A program made the translations under genes and the position numbers. The notes below the pieces were generated by a model. It was not told the DNA's origin, made no database searches, and saw only the letters and a program-made list of their open reading frames with translations. From contig NZ_JAHQCS010000079.1 of NCBI RefSeq assembly GCF_019042215.1, forward strand, positions 28,702 to 92,701: a DNA stretch of 64,000 nt. Direction: 5' to 3'. This document shows, piece after piece, positions 17,263 through 26,621 of this stretch. Every line of letters begins with the position of its first letter. Position 1 is the first letter of the stretch. The DNA comes from Evansella tamaricis. GTDB taxonomy: Bacteria > Bacillota > Bacilli > Bacillales > Salisediminibacteriaceae.

Positions 17263-19359
17263 CTATTTTATTATCCGGATGATTGGTTTCTTCGCGTCTC
17301 CATGGACGGAAACGGTGTAGTACCCATTCTTACGGCTAAAATCTACAATAGATCCATCTACTTCTACTCGGGATGGTGGTGTCTTGGAGTAAAACGAAAA
17401 TGTTCCACCTTCCTCTACTTCCACTAGAATGTCTGAATTGGTTTGAACCACATTCTTAATCGTTTTTGGTGCGAGATATTTATTTGTCAAACCAAGGGGA
17501 ACGAAGTCATCCACCTCTACCATCATATATAATGAGACTTCATCAGGGGTTAAGATAACCTTCCGTTTTTCCTCCCGTTTCACCAGTTGAAATTCTCCCT
17601 TGAGAACGTTATAGAGAAGAAACTCCTCCCCCGTCATGCCAGGAATATCCGTTGGCGAAACAGTCCCTTCCACGTTTTCACCATCTAAATGAATGTGAAA
17701 GAGCCCGATGACCCCGTATTTCCCTATCCTGTTCCATATTTTTAATGGGACGGTTTCATGGTTTGGATCTCGAAACAGGCAATCTTTGGTTGGCTGGCCC
17801 GGCTGATCAGCCCTTAAGATTCTTCCATCCCCAAGTACTAACGGGAATAACTTTTCCGGATCAGTTTTCTGAACCTGATCACTGAAATAGATTGGCCCAC
17901 CGCTTACGGATCGGAGGACAGCATTTTGTATATCTTCCTCATGGTCCGTCCAATACATATCCCAGTCGCCCCAATAAAAATGACCGTGATAAAACGAGTT
18001 ATAAGCGTTTTGTAAAGCATGTTCCTTGAAGCTTATCTCATCCCCTGGCACAAAGTCATCACTGTTTCTGGAGACGGCTGAAATCGGACGGGAAAAAATA
18101 TTTTCCGTTGCCATTCCCATACAGTTAATGACGCATTGATTAAAGTGAATGCCTACTGAAGCTTCTAAATTCTCATGCGAACCTCTCGCCGCGCCCTCAA
18201 TCGAATGCTGATAGGCAAAGAAGTTACTGGTAGCGCTTTGCGAATCGACTTTGACGAAGTCAACCTTCTCGCTCTTCAAATACTTATGAAAGTCACTCCA
18301 AAAACCAAATCCACTTGGTGTTGGTGATGGCACATACTTGTCATGATTGGTCTTTACGATGCTCTCTTTATTATCCCGGTAGATCTTTGATTCCGGATCA
18401 ATTCCACCCCAATAACCAGCGATGGTATGCCACACACCAACATGGTTCACACCGTAATTCGTCTTTAGTTCATTTATGACGCCGGATAATCCATTCGGGA
18501 ATTTTTTCGCGTCAGGCTCATAAGACACTAGTTGTTCCTTCTCATTCACTTGTGACCAGCCATCATCGATCATGACCCATTTTACCGGAACATCCTTTTC
18601 CTTTAATTCCTGCATTTTTTCCAAGATACCTTCTTCATTCACTTCTTTATAAAACGCATCCCAACTACACCAGCCTAATTCATCGAGAACTTTCGGATAC
18701 TCTTTGTCTTTTCTTAGTCGAACCTTACTCCCTAGCTGTGCGACAGCACCTTCCATCGTTTTTTCACTTACTTCAAAGGGATTATTTCCCTTCCCAAACG
18801 CAAAGGAAAGTGAATGACACGAATTAAATCCACCTTGAGACGAGAATAATTGTACTTCAAAGCCATTTGGATTCCCTTGAAGGGTGGAGCGATAACCGCC
18901 ATCGAGGAGTGGAACAAGATAGTAATAATCGTCCTCCTCTTTCCATAGCAGAGATTGTGTTCTTTCCGGCAATTCCCGCATATCGCCAAAGTAAGGCCTC
19001 GTCCACCAATCCTTATGCTGATAATTAGCCATTAGTTGATTCATCGAAACATTCGAGAATTTCAACGTAATGGCCTGGTTAGGACCAAAGGACGTGTATC
19101 GGCTTTGGACACGCTCGTTAGTAATGTTCCCTCTAACACTCGCAAAGCCAACCTCTCTTTTGCCATCATGCATTACCTCAACGGATACAGTCACCGTCTC
19201 TTCTTTGTTAGAAAAATAGGAAACCACACTCTTTTGAAGCTGTTCGCTTTTCACAAATGGCAGATGATGTACTTCTCCATGGTCTAAGACAACCTCTACA
19301 TCAACGTTCGTTAAAAATGGATATTCTTTTATCATCGTCTTTTTCTTCATTATATCCAT
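17263..19359 (-). CDS. Alpha-galactosidase of the raffinose synthase/Sip1 type (GH36)
   Basis: The 698-residue cytoplasmic enzyme belongs to the seed-imbibition-protein branch of GH36. Key motifs are VKWVMIDDGWSQ (about 258-270), the nucleophile region VDFVKVDSQSATS (KVD, Asp about 365), SRNSDDFVPGD (probable acid/base Asp, about 435) and HFYWGDWDMYW. The family hydrolyses or transfers alpha-galactosyl residues of raffinose-type sugars. No signal peptide is present, so it would act on imported sugar. GGAGG lies just before the ATG. It is the last gene of the sugar region and has its own terminator. Specificity is inferred only from family. Confidence 0.85.
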   Translation of the reverse strand: MDIMKKKTMIKEYPFLTNVDVEVVLDHGEVHHLPFVKSEQLQKSVVSYFSNKEETVTVSVEVMHDGKREVGFASVRGNITNERVQSRYTSFGPNQAITLKFSNVSMNQLMANYQHKDWWTRPYFGDMRELPERTQSLLWKEEDDYYYLVPLLDGGYRSTLQGNPNGFEVQLFSSQGGFNSCHSLSFAFGKGNNPFEVSEKTMEGAVAQLGSKVRLRKDKEYPKVLDELGWCSWDAFYKEVNEEGILEKMQELKEKDVPVKWVMIDDGWSQVNEKEQLVSYEPDAKKFPNGLSGVINELKTNYGVNHVGVWHTIAGYWGGIDPESKIYRDNKESIVKTNHDKYVPSPTPSGFGFWSDFHKYLKSEKVDFVKVDSQSATSNFFAYQHSIEGAARGSHENLEASVGIHFNQCVINCMGMATENIFSRPISAVSRNSDDFVPGDEISFKEHALQNAYNSFYHGHFYWGDWDMYWTDHEEDIQNAVLRSVSGGPIYFSDQVQKTDPEKLFPLVLGDGRILRADQPGQPTKDCLFRDPNHETVPLKIWNRIGKYGVIGLFHIHLDGENVEGTVSPTDIPGMTGEEFLLYNVLKGEFQLVKREEKRKVILTPDEVSLYMMVEVDDFVPLGLTNKYLAPKTIKNVVQTNSDILVEVEEGGTFSFYSKTPPSRVEVDGSIVDFSRKNGYYTVSVHGDAKKPIIRIIK

Positions 19360-19398
19360 AGCGCCTCCAACCCCGTTTCATTTAAACTTTAAAACCAC

Positions 19399-19602
19399 TT
19401 ACCATTCTGAAAAGGCGCTGGCAGTAACAATTGGGTGATAGGAATTCGGTCCTAATGCCCCCTTCGGCATTACCCATGGTCCATCATAGAATAATCGTCC
19501 TTCTTCCAGCTCTTTAATGACATCTAATATCAATCCATTTAACCTAGTTATGGCTGAGTCTATCCTTACTAGCACTCCACCATAGCTGATATCGCTGACT
19601 TT
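19399..19602 (-). pseudogene. C-terminal remnant of an unidentified protein
   Basis: An open stretch of about 67 codons without a start codon context reads SDISYGGVLVRIDSAITRLN, then LEEGRLFYDGPWVMPKG, and ends HPIVTASAFSEW at TAA. It follows an in-frame TGA and no 5' part is found upstream. Composition and order look like a genuine protein end, possibly of a sugar-related enzyme given the neighbours, but I cannot name it. The rest of 19603-19865 shows nothing clear. Confidence 0.5.
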
Positions 19603-19865
19603 TCAGCCAAATGGCTCGTGTCCTGAAATTCCGAAACGATAATTTATAAAGCAGTGCTTTTATATAAAAATAGGAACGTCCCCAAACCTAAGTTAACTTT
19701 ATGATAGTCTATTTTCGTGTGATTTGAGACTGATATTTTGGTATACCCTTAATGAATCTACCAGTACATGACTGTTAGAATTTAACATTATTTATTAATT
19801 TATTATCTTGAAGTTATTTTATTCGATACCTCAAAATAAATGATTTGTACTAGAAAAATGTGGGA

Positions 19866-20783
19866 TTAATATTCAAATCCACTCTTTTTATCTTTACTCA
19901 ACAGAAAATTACTAATTTTATCCGTAACTGTTTCTTCCACAGACGCTCTCGCTTTTTCCTTCAAGTCAGCTGATAAAAGTTTATATTCCTCATTCATCAT
20001 TCTTGTTTCTCTATTGATGGCTGCAAGTAAACTTAATTCCAAATCTGTTGCTATATTTACTTTGCTAATACCTCCACCTTCAATTTTCATTGCGTTTTGT
20101 ACCATCTCCGAAGGTACTCCTGACCCTCCATGTAAAACAAGGTGAACAGGAGTTAACGTACGAATAGCTTTTAAACGTTCTATATCAACTTTTGGTTGTC
20201 TCACCTTGTATACACCATGGGCAGTCCCAACAGAAACTGCCAAAGCGTCAACATTGGTCTCTTGTACAAATTGGTACGCTTCCTCTGGGTCTGTGTACAA
20301 CTCTTCATCTTTATCGGTTTCAATGAAGTCTGTCGTTCCAATCATTCCTAACTCCGCCTCTACTGAAACACCTTTACTGTGAGCAAAGGAGACAACCTCT
20401 CTAGTAATTGCGACATTTTTGTCAAAAGGATGTTCGGAAGCATCAATCATAACCGAAGTAAACCCAGCTTCAATGGCCTCCTCAATAACCTTAAAGTCTT
20501 TCGTATGGTCCAAATGGAGAACCGCTGGAACAGTAATATTCTCTGATTCTATCACTCTATAAAACTCTTCCCCTACCTCTTTCGGCTCTATTTCATATCG
20601 CTCAAGCTCTTTTTGAGAGATTTGGACAATGACGGGGGAAGATAATCTTTCTGCCGCTCGCAGTATTGGTAAAACCATACCTGTATACCTTGATGAAAAA
20701 GATCCAATTGCATATTTCCCTTTCTCCGCTTGTTCCAGTGCCTTCTTTAATGTTATAACATTTTTACGACTTTTCGTTTTCAT
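19866..20783 (-). CDS. Class II fructose-bisphosphate-type aldolase (GatY/KbaY-like)
   Basis: The 305-residue zinc aldolase shows the metal-binding HLDHTKD (about 93-99), the GTAHGVYK block (about 187) and VLHGGSGVPSEM (about 216). Family members cleave fructose-1,6-bisphosphate, tagatose-1,6-bisphosphate or related ketose phosphates to dihydroxyacetone phosphate and an aldehyde. AGGAGAC lies before the ATG. It lies downstream of the carbohydrate operon, separated from it by a decayed AraC gene, so it may serve the last carbon-cleaving step. The exact ketose phosphate cannot be read off. Confidence 0.87.
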   Translation of the reverse strand: MKTKSRKNVITLKKALEQAEKGKYAIGSFSSRYTGMVLPILRAAERLSSPVIVQISQKELERYEIEPKEVGEEFYRVIESENITVPAVLHLDHTKDFKVIEEAIEAGFTSVMIDASEHPFDKNVAITREVVSFAHSKGVSVEAELGMIGTTDFIETDKDEELYTDPEEAYQFVQETNVDALAVSVGTAHGVYKVRQPKVDIERLKAIRTLTPVHLVLHGGSGVPSEMVQNAMKIEGGGISKVNIATDLELSLLAAINRETRMMNEEYKLLSADLKEKARASVEETVTDKISNFLLSKDKKSGFEY

Positions 20784-21015
20784 ATCTTCTGTCTCCTTCC
20801 ATATGTTAAAAACTACTGTAACCTATCTAACAGCCCTCAAAACCAGTTAAAGACTGTGTATTTTTTTTGTGGTTTTTATGTGGCATTAAGTCAATTACCC
20901 AACAATCATGTTCACAGGTCAATGGATTCCACAAAAAATTGTGTCTTTCGATGGATAATGTAAGGGGCAGGACCTCATCTAAACAAAAATCAGTCGTCAC
21001 ACCACGCCACAACTA
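20784..21015. other. Intergenic stretch before the decayed AraC gene
   Basis: No intact gene is seen. Faint in-frame matches upstream of 21016 may be the decayed N-terminal part of the AraC-type regulator. Confidence 0.35.
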
Positions 21016-21310
21016 ATGAAAAACTTTATTGAAGAACATGAAATTCAACCGTTTAAGATTTAAGAGGTGCTAGTGTACGCTGGTTTCAGAGTTTCTAGTG
21101 TATACCATCTATTTAAAGTCACGTTCGGAAAAACAATGATTCAATATACAATAGAAATTCGTTTAAACACTGCCGTGGAACGAATGAAGTATAGTGACAT
21201 GACCGCAGATTGCGGTGGCCGCAGGAAGCAATACGTATTTAATTGAGTTTTTCAAGGGGAATTACGAAGTATCCCCAACTGCCTACTTAAAAAGCTTGGA
21301 AAAGGATTGA
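21016..21310 (+). pseudogene. Decayed AraC-family regulator
   Basis: Reading across frames gives the two-helix DNA-binding domain of AraC proteins: MKNFIEEHEIQPFK, an in-frame stop, EVLVYAGFRVSSVYHLFKVT, FGKTMIQYTIEIRLNTAVER, MKYSDMT. After a frameshift come ACGSNTYLIEFFKGNYEVSP and TAYLKSLEKD before TGA. The order and spacing match an AraC HTH pair (CGF..YF..FK..G.SP..YR pattern). At least one stop and one frameshift break it, so it is non-functional. It lies between the sugar operon and the aldolase gene, hinting that this locus once had a second regulator. Confidence 0.7.
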
Positions 21311-21433
21311 TAAAAGAAGTTTACCGGTCTACGAAGAGTATCCTCTAATATTTATATCCCAATACTCACAACAAAAAGTTGGTTCCCTATATACTAGACA
21401 TCGTACAGTGACCAACCTTTCTCTACGAAACAC

Positions 21434-22918
21434 TCAACCATCTACTCCCGCTAGTATCCCCCGAAGCTTGACAAACTTATCTTCAAATAGGCTACGATAA
21501 CGGGGATTTAAGTCAAGGTTTGGAGAGACAATTTCAGTATTTTTTGAATACGTCGTCGTAGCCGCTTCTTCTAATGAGGAGTAAACTCCTTCTCCGGTTG
21601 CTGCAATCAGCACAGCTCCGATGGAAACTGCCTCGTCAATCCTTGGGACTTCGATGGGAATACCTGAAATATCCGATTTCAATTGCAGCCAATGCCTGTT
21701 TTTCACTCCGCCCCCGACAGAAATTAGCTTGGTAATCTTAGAATCACTAACGTTCTCCGCTGTCCTTCGAATTAACTCCATTTGATATGCATTCCCTTCG
21801 AACACAGCTTTTAATAACTCTTTTTTCCCATGCTTCTTCGTTAATCCAATAAAGGAGGCTGTAGCGCCTGGGTTGGGGTAGGGAGCCCCACTTCCATTGA
21901 GATATGGGAAAAAGAGAATGCCGGTCGGCCCTTCATAGGTTTGCTCCAGTAACGCCATCACTTCTCCATAGGTGAGCCGGTAATCTGAAATCATGTCCCG
22001 TAACCACTCCACAGATCCACCTGACGACGAATGCCCACCCATCCAATAATACGTATCCTTTAATAAATGAGGGCCAAACGTAAGCCCTGAATTTCGGTCA
22101 TCTCGGGTTAGGTCTCTCTTTGGAAAGACACCTACCATCGTCTCCGCCGTACCAATTGAGTTATAGATTCGCTCTGGTGTTAATTCCCCAATCGACAGGG
22201 ACGCCACGAGATGATCATGCCCTGCAATGTAAACCTTCGTTTCAGAATGGATTCCCAAGCGAGAATGTTCGGATAAAACTTCCCCCACCGGTTTCGTACA
22301 GTGCTGGACGTCTGGAAAAAGTGATGGTTGAAGTCCCATGTGCAAGATTAAGTCCTCATTCCACCCCTGCTTTTTGATATCATAAGCATATGTTCTTACC
22401 GCCAATGATTCCTCCTCAACGATACTGTTTGTAAGACAGTAGGCAATGTAAGAGGAAACGGACATCCACTTTACCTTCTGTTCAAAGAGGGATGGTTCCT
22501 TCTCCTTTAGCCATAAGAGTTTCGAAAGTCCAAATTTATAGGAAACATGTAATCCAGTTCTGAAGAACTGTTCTTCCATATCTATCTCATTTTCTATCAA
22601 CTTTGCCTGTTTCAACGAAGCTGTTTCAAACCAAGGGAGGATTTCCGTGATGGGTCTCCCACTTTCTTCATTAAGCATTAATCCGCTTTCCGCCATACTG
22701 GCAATGCTGATGGCTGAAACCCCCGAAGGCGACTTTTCGGCGAGATCTCTAATCAACTGGGCTACATTTTCCCAAAGTTTACTTGCACTAAAAAAAGAAA
22801 TCTGATAGTCATCCACTTCTTGATGCATTGGCACGACAAACGATTCCACTTGAGTGCCATCAATATGATAGAGACCCGCTTTTAAATTAGTCGTTCCAAT
22901 ATCAAGAGCAATAATCAT
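21434..22918 (-). CDS. FGGY-family carbohydrate kinase
   Basis: The 494-residue kinase has the phosphate-1 loop IIALDIGTTNLKAGLY at the N terminus, a hinge VYIAGHDHLVASL near residue 237 and the C-terminal phosphate-2/adenosine region KLISVGGGVKNRHWLQLKSD (about 409-428). FGGY enzymes phosphorylate ketoses, polyols or sugar acids. The substrate-specific residues do not match gluconokinase, glycerol kinase or xylulokinase clearly, so I give no symbol. It is the last gene of the long operon, 34 bp after the ROK gene. A second FGGY member (28863-30368) is in the same operon. Confidence 0.85.
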   Translation of the reverse strand: MIIALDIGTTNLKAGLYHIDGTQVESFVVPMHQEVDDYQISFFSASKLWENVAQLIRDLAEKSPSGVSAISIASMAESGLMLNEESGRPITEILPWFETASLKQAKLIENEIDMEEQFFRTGLHVSYKFGLSKLLWLKEKEPSLFEQKVKWMSVSSYIAYCLTNSIVEEESLAVRTYAYDIKKQGWNEDLILHMGLQPSLFPDVQHCTKPVGEVLSEHSRLGIHSETKVYIAGHDHLVASLSIGELTPERIYNSIGTAETMVGVFPKRDLTRDDRNSGLTFGPHLLKDTYYWMGGHSSSGGSVEWLRDMISDYRLTYGEVMALLEQTYEGPTGILFFPYLNGSGAPYPNPGATASFIGLTKKHGKKELLKAVFEGNAYQMELIRRTAENVSDSKITKLISVGGGVKNRHWLQLKSDISGIPIEVPRIDEAVSIGAVLIAATGEGVYSSLEEAATTTYSKNTEIVSPNLDLNPRYRSLFEDKFVKLRGILAGVDG

Positions 22919-22952
22919 TGTATTTCTCTCTCTCCCAGTAATAATTGGATTT

Positions 22953-23933
22953 TTATACGGTTATATCCAACACATATTTTGCCACGGATAAGGAGGCTAA
23001 ATCCCCAACGGCCTCTCCTAATCCTGACGGAACGATGGAACAGACGTTACGGGATAAAGATAGAGCCTCTTTTTCCAGCTCTTGAAGCATCGCTGGCTGA
23101 AGCAACTTCTCCTGTCTTAAATAGATACTGCCAATAATGATTCGTTCAGGGTTCAAAATATCTATTAAAACCGCTAACCCTTTCCCCAACTTTCTTCCTA
23201 CGGTTTCATAGATGATAATGGCCAACTCATCCCCGGACAAAGCCGCTTCTGCCACTCCCTTTGCAGTAATCGTATCAAGTTCTTCCATCGAAGAACAGAT
23301 ACTAGTCGTTTTTCCTTGGCGAAGGTGTTGCTCAACCTCCTTTTTAGCAAATCTCGCAATTCCTCCCCCGCTACAGAATCCCTCAAAAGATCCCGCTTTT
23401 CCATATCCAATCGGGCCGTCTTCCTCCAGTCGGATGTGCCCGACCTCCCCAGCCATATCATTCGACCCTGAGTATAATCTGCCGTTTAATAGGAGACCTG
23501 CTCCCATCCCCGTTCCAAACGTCAGAAAAATGACATTCTCGAGACCTGCCCCTGCGCCCCACTTCCATTCGGCAAGGGCACAGGCGTTGGCATCGTTTTG
23601 AAGCGCAACAGGAACGTCAAAAACGTCCTTCAGGGGAGAAACAATATCTATGTTATCCCAGTTTGGGAGATTCGGAGGAGATAGAATAACCCCTTTTCTA
23701 CTGTCTAACGGTCCGCCGCAGCTTATCCCAATCGCCTGAAGCACAGCATTCTCCTGAGATTCTACTAACCCAGAAAGCTGTTGGGACATTTTTCGAATCG
23801 CTTCTTCCGGTGTACCCGGAGTTGGGAATGCCTCTCGGGCGATGACCTTCACCTGATGATTTTCTGTTTCCTCGCCTAGTACAACCGCACACTTCGTGCC
23901 ACCTACATCAAGACCTGCTAGTAATTTTTTCAT
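22953..23933 (-). CDS. ROK-family sugar kinase without the usual zinc motif
   Basis: The ~326-residue protein has the ATP motif LAGLDVGGTKCAVVLG at its start, NDANACALAEW (catalytic Asp about 108) and FGTGMGAGLLLNGRL. The following GEVGHIRLEEDGPIGYGK lacks the CxCGxxGCxE zinc cluster found in most ROK kinases. It probably phosphorylates a hexose or amino sugar in the cytoplasm. The start at 23933 overlaps the stop of the SIS gene as ATGA, so the two are translationally coupled. GGAGGAGG lies ten bases upstream. Confidence 0.85.
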   Translation of the reverse strand: MKKLLAGLDVGGTKCAVVLGEETENHQVKVIAREAFPTPGTPEEAIRKMSQQLSGLVESQENAVLQAIGISCGGPLDSRKGVILSPPNLPNWDNIDIVSPLKDVFDVPVALQNDANACALAEWKWGAGAGLENVIFLTFGTGMGAGLLLNGRLYSGSNDMAGEVGHIRLEEDGPIGYGKAGSFEGFCSGGGIARFAKKEVEQHLRQGKTTSICSSMEELDTITAKGVAEAALSGDELAIIIYETVGRKLGKGLAVLIDILNPERIIIGSIYLRQEKLLQPAMLQELEKEALSLSRNVCSIVPSGLGEAVGDLASLSVAKYVLDITV

Positions 23934-24559
23934 CCGAAAAAATCCTCCTCCAACATTAAGCACAACGTATGATAGATTGGCAGATGACGCTCTTGGATTT
24001 GGTACGTTTCCTCATATGGAACCGCGATGATAATATCCGCTATCCCCTTTAGTTTTCCTCCACTTTTTCCAGTCAGACAAATGGTTTTTAACCCTAGAGC
24101 TTTTGCAACAATCGTCGCCTGAACGATGTTTTTGGAATTCCCAGAAGTGCTGATTCCGAGGAAGACATCCCCCGGATTCCCATACCCGTATACTTGCTGG
24201 GCGAAAACAAGGTCCGGAGCCACGTCATTCGAATAGGCAGTCATTAACGCAGACTGGCTCACAAGGGAGATGGCAGGTAAAGAGCCTTGCAGATGATTTC
24301 CAATGTAGCCGTCGAGATCTCCCGCTTCCTCCAGCTGATTCTTCCTTTCCGGAGACAATTCCCGTTTGGAGACAAACCCCTTCATTAATTCCCCTACAAT
24401 GTGGTCACTGTCCGCCGCGCTTCCACCATTTCCTGCTAGGAGGAGCTTTCCGTTGTTTTCATAGGAAAGCTTTAGTGTGACAAAGGATTCCCAAATGGAA
24501 TCCTTGCATTCTTCTAAATCTGAATAGTTCTTTATTAGTTGCTCAATGTAGTGATACAT
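23930..24559 (-). CDS. SIS-domain phosphosugar isomerase (GmhA-like)
   Basis: The 209-residue protein contains one SIS domain: AGNGGSAADSDHIVGELMKG (about 43-62), GISTSGNSKNIVQA (about 135-148) and the C-terminal QERHLPIYHTLCLMLEE block. These are the hallmarks of sedoheptulose-7-phosphate isomerase GmhA and close relatives. Here there is no heptose-LPS context, so it more likely isomerises a phosphosugar made by the neighbouring kinases. Its stop overlaps the ROK start by four bases. Confidence 0.83.
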   Translation of the reverse strand: MYHYIEQLIKNYSDLEECKDSIWESFVTLKLSYENNGKLLLAGNGGSAADSDHIVGELMKGFVSKRELSPERKNQLEEAGDLDGYIGNHLQGSLPAISLVSQSALMTAYSNDVAPDLVFAQQVYGYGNPGDVFLGISTSGNSKNIVQATIVAKALGLKTICLTGKSGGKLKGIADIIIAVPYEETYQIQERHLPIYHTLCLMLEEDFFG

Positions 24560-24594
24560 GAAGCGATCTCCTTTCCCTTTTCCATAACGATGTC

Positions 24595-25875
24595 CTACTG
24601 CCTTAAATGTTCTAACGCTTTGGCGAAGAAGTCTGGTCCTCCAAAGCTGCCAGATTTCAAGACAAATACATAATGGGGTTCTGATAAATTAATACAAGAC
24701 GGTAGCCCCGGTTCAATTTCCTTATACACTCGCATACCTTCAATGGATAGCTCTTTACAGATAGAAGCAGATGTTTCCCCTCCCGCAACCAAGAATCGAT
24801 TGATATCTGTCTGGTCACAAACTTTGGATACAACGGTTGCTAAGGATGAAGAAACTAGACGAGATACTTTTTCGGTAGTCAACCCAAGCTCTCTCCCTGT
24901 TTGCTTCGTTTCCGCCACTGCATTGGAATCATTAGATGCATAGAGGAGAACATCGTTCCCCTGGACCAGTAACTCTCTTGTCTTAGCGACGAGCTCCTCT
25001 AAATACGTTGCATTTTCGCTCGTGAATAACTGCATCGTCTCCATTTCAACGAGTGGACAGTCCTGTTTTTTCATATATTCGATCTGACCAAGTGTCTGTG
25101 GCGTTAAGCTCCCTGCCGCACAAAGGACCCCTGTGGAAGACTTTGGCTCTGGCTTCACTTGATCTTCTCGTTGAGCTTTTTGTTTCCTTTCAGAAACTAA
25201 AACCAGTTCTTCCGCCACTCCTGAAGCACCAGCAATGATTTTTTCCCCGTGAATCGCTTTGGCAATTTCCTGTAAAGAAGCCTGGTCCTCCACGTCTAGA
25301 ATTAGATAATGACAGTTCTCCCGCTTCCGCTCCATCTCGCTTTTGATGGCTACATGCCCTTTTCGAATCGTTTCAATATCGAGGTGATCGACCTTTCTTT
25401 CCGTCTGCGATTGAAGGATTTCCACAATATTCGAATATAGCGTGGGGTGAACAGGATCATTCCGAAAATTAGAGTCTTCTAGCTTGGTGCCGTAGACAAA
25501 GTGCTCCTGATGAATGGTCGTTCTCCCGTTTTTCGGAAACCCGAGAACCACCACCGCAAAAGATTCCTCTAGGGCATCGAGCATTGCATCAAACTCTGCG
25601 CCAATATTCCCGCGAAAAACAGAACATGTTTTATTAAAAAATTGCGTACATCCTGCCTCCTCTAGCTGCTTTGTACTCTGGAAAACCTTGTCATACGCTT
25701 CCTTTTTCCCGTCCAATCTAGAGTTCGTATCGAGAATGACGACATCTGGCGAGGAAAGCTGGCTCCTCTCCTGAAAGCTGGTATATGGATAGACATCCGT
25801 TTGCAAGCCTGCTTTTCCATACATAATTCCAATATCATTTGCACCTGTTATATCATCTGCGACAATACCGATCAT
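24595..25875 (-). CDS. otnK: Four-carbon acid sugar kinase, OtnK/DUF1537 family
   Basis: The 426-residue protein starts MIGIVADDITGANDIG, the conserved opening of DUF1537 kinases, and ends with the nucleotide-binding part (FLVAGGETSASIC and LKSGSFGGPDFFAKAL). The family phosphorylates threonate, erythronate or 2-/3-oxo-tetronates. The next gene upstream in the operon encodes an OtnC-like aldolase, the usual partner that decarboxylates or cleaves the 4-phosphate. The ATG at 25875 overlaps the aldolase stop (ATGA). Which acid sugar is used is not visible. Confidence 0.87.
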   Translation of the reverse strand: MIGIVADDITGANDIGIMYGKAGLQTDVYPYTSFQERSQLSSPDVVILDTNSRLDGKKEAYDKVFQSTKQLEEAGCTQFFNKTCSVFRGNIGAEFDAMLDALEESFAVVVLGFPKNGRTTIHQEHFVYGTKLEDSNFRNDPVHPTLYSNIVEILQSQTERKVDHLDIETIRKGHVAIKSEMERKRENCHYLILDVEDQASLQEIAKAIHGEKIIAGASGVAEELVLVSERKQKAQREDQVKPEPKSSTGVLCAAGSLTPQTLGQIEYMKKQDCPLVEMETMQLFTSENATYLEELVAKTRELLVQGNDVLLYASNDSNAVAETKQTGRELGLTTEKVSRLVSSSLATVVSKVCDQTDINRFLVAGGETSASICKELSIEGMRVYKEIEPGLPSCINLSEPHYVFVLKSGSFGGPDFFAKALEHLRQ

Positions 25876-26534
25876 CGTTCCCACTTCCTTCTTGGCTTAT
25901 ATCCGGCATAGTGGAGAAAATCATAGACTTGTCCCGGTGGCAGTTCATTGATTCTTACCTGTTGGCTTTGCATGGTTACCGCCATTTTGCAGGCAAACTC
26001 CAGTGTATGTAACGCCATTCGGGCCTCTTGTAAGGAGGTATCAAAAACGATAACACCATGATTCTCCAGCAACATGACATTCGTTTCCTTCGCTTTTTCC
26101 CACACCAGTTCCCCTAATTCCTTGGACCCGGGATGTGCGTAAGGGATGCGGGCAACCCGTTCCAGGTAATACATCCCTTCCACAAAACTATTGGCTGGTA
26201 TCGTAAGACTGGTGTTGGCGACGATTGTGCTGTAGAAAGGAGTAGCATGCAGAACAGCTTGGATCTCCGGCCGCTGCTCGTAAATCGCCTGGTGCATCGG
26301 AACTTCTTTAGAAGGCCTTTTGGATTGACTTCGATCAATCTCCCTGCCGGTCTCCCATTCTATAAAATCATCTTCCATCAAGTTTCCAAGATAGGTTCCG
26401 CTCTTGGTGACTAAAAATTCCCGGTCAGATGTTCTGGCACTTACATTCCCTGAATTGCCCCAGGCAAGCTCGTTTTCAAACATGTAATTGGTCGTTTCTA
26501 TCAGTTCATTTCTTAATGCGTTCTTTTCATGCAT
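25872..26534 (-). CDS. otnC: Class II aldolase/adducin family protein, OtnC-like
   Basis: The 220-residue protein shows GNSGNVSARTSDREFLVTKS (about 22-41), HATPFYST with a metal-ligand histidine (about 97), IPYAHPGSKELGELV with another His, and LLENHGVIVF (His about 155). These match fuculose/ribulose phosphate aldolases and the related 3-oxo-tetronate 4-phosphate decarboxylase OtnC. Co-occurrence and four-base overlap with otnK make the OtnC role the best inference. Alternatives are a threonate-type or L-ribulose-type aldolase. Confidence 0.82.
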   Translation of the reverse strand: MHEKNALRNELIETTNYMFENELAWGNSGNVSARTSDREFLVTKSGTYLGNLMEDDFIEWETGREIDRSQSKRPSKEVPMHQAIYEQRPEIQAVLHATPFYSTIVANTSLTIPANSFVEGMYYLERVARIPYAHPGSKELGELVWEKAKETNVMLLENHGVIVFDTSLQEARMALHTLEFACKMAVTMQSQQVRINELPPGQVYDFLHYAGYKPRRKWER

Positions 26535-26621
26535 ATCCTTTCACATCCCAGTAAAAATATAGCACTCTAGTTTTCAAACAGAGAGAAGATTCTTTTTTAG
26601 TAAGTGATTTTGTTCCTATTT

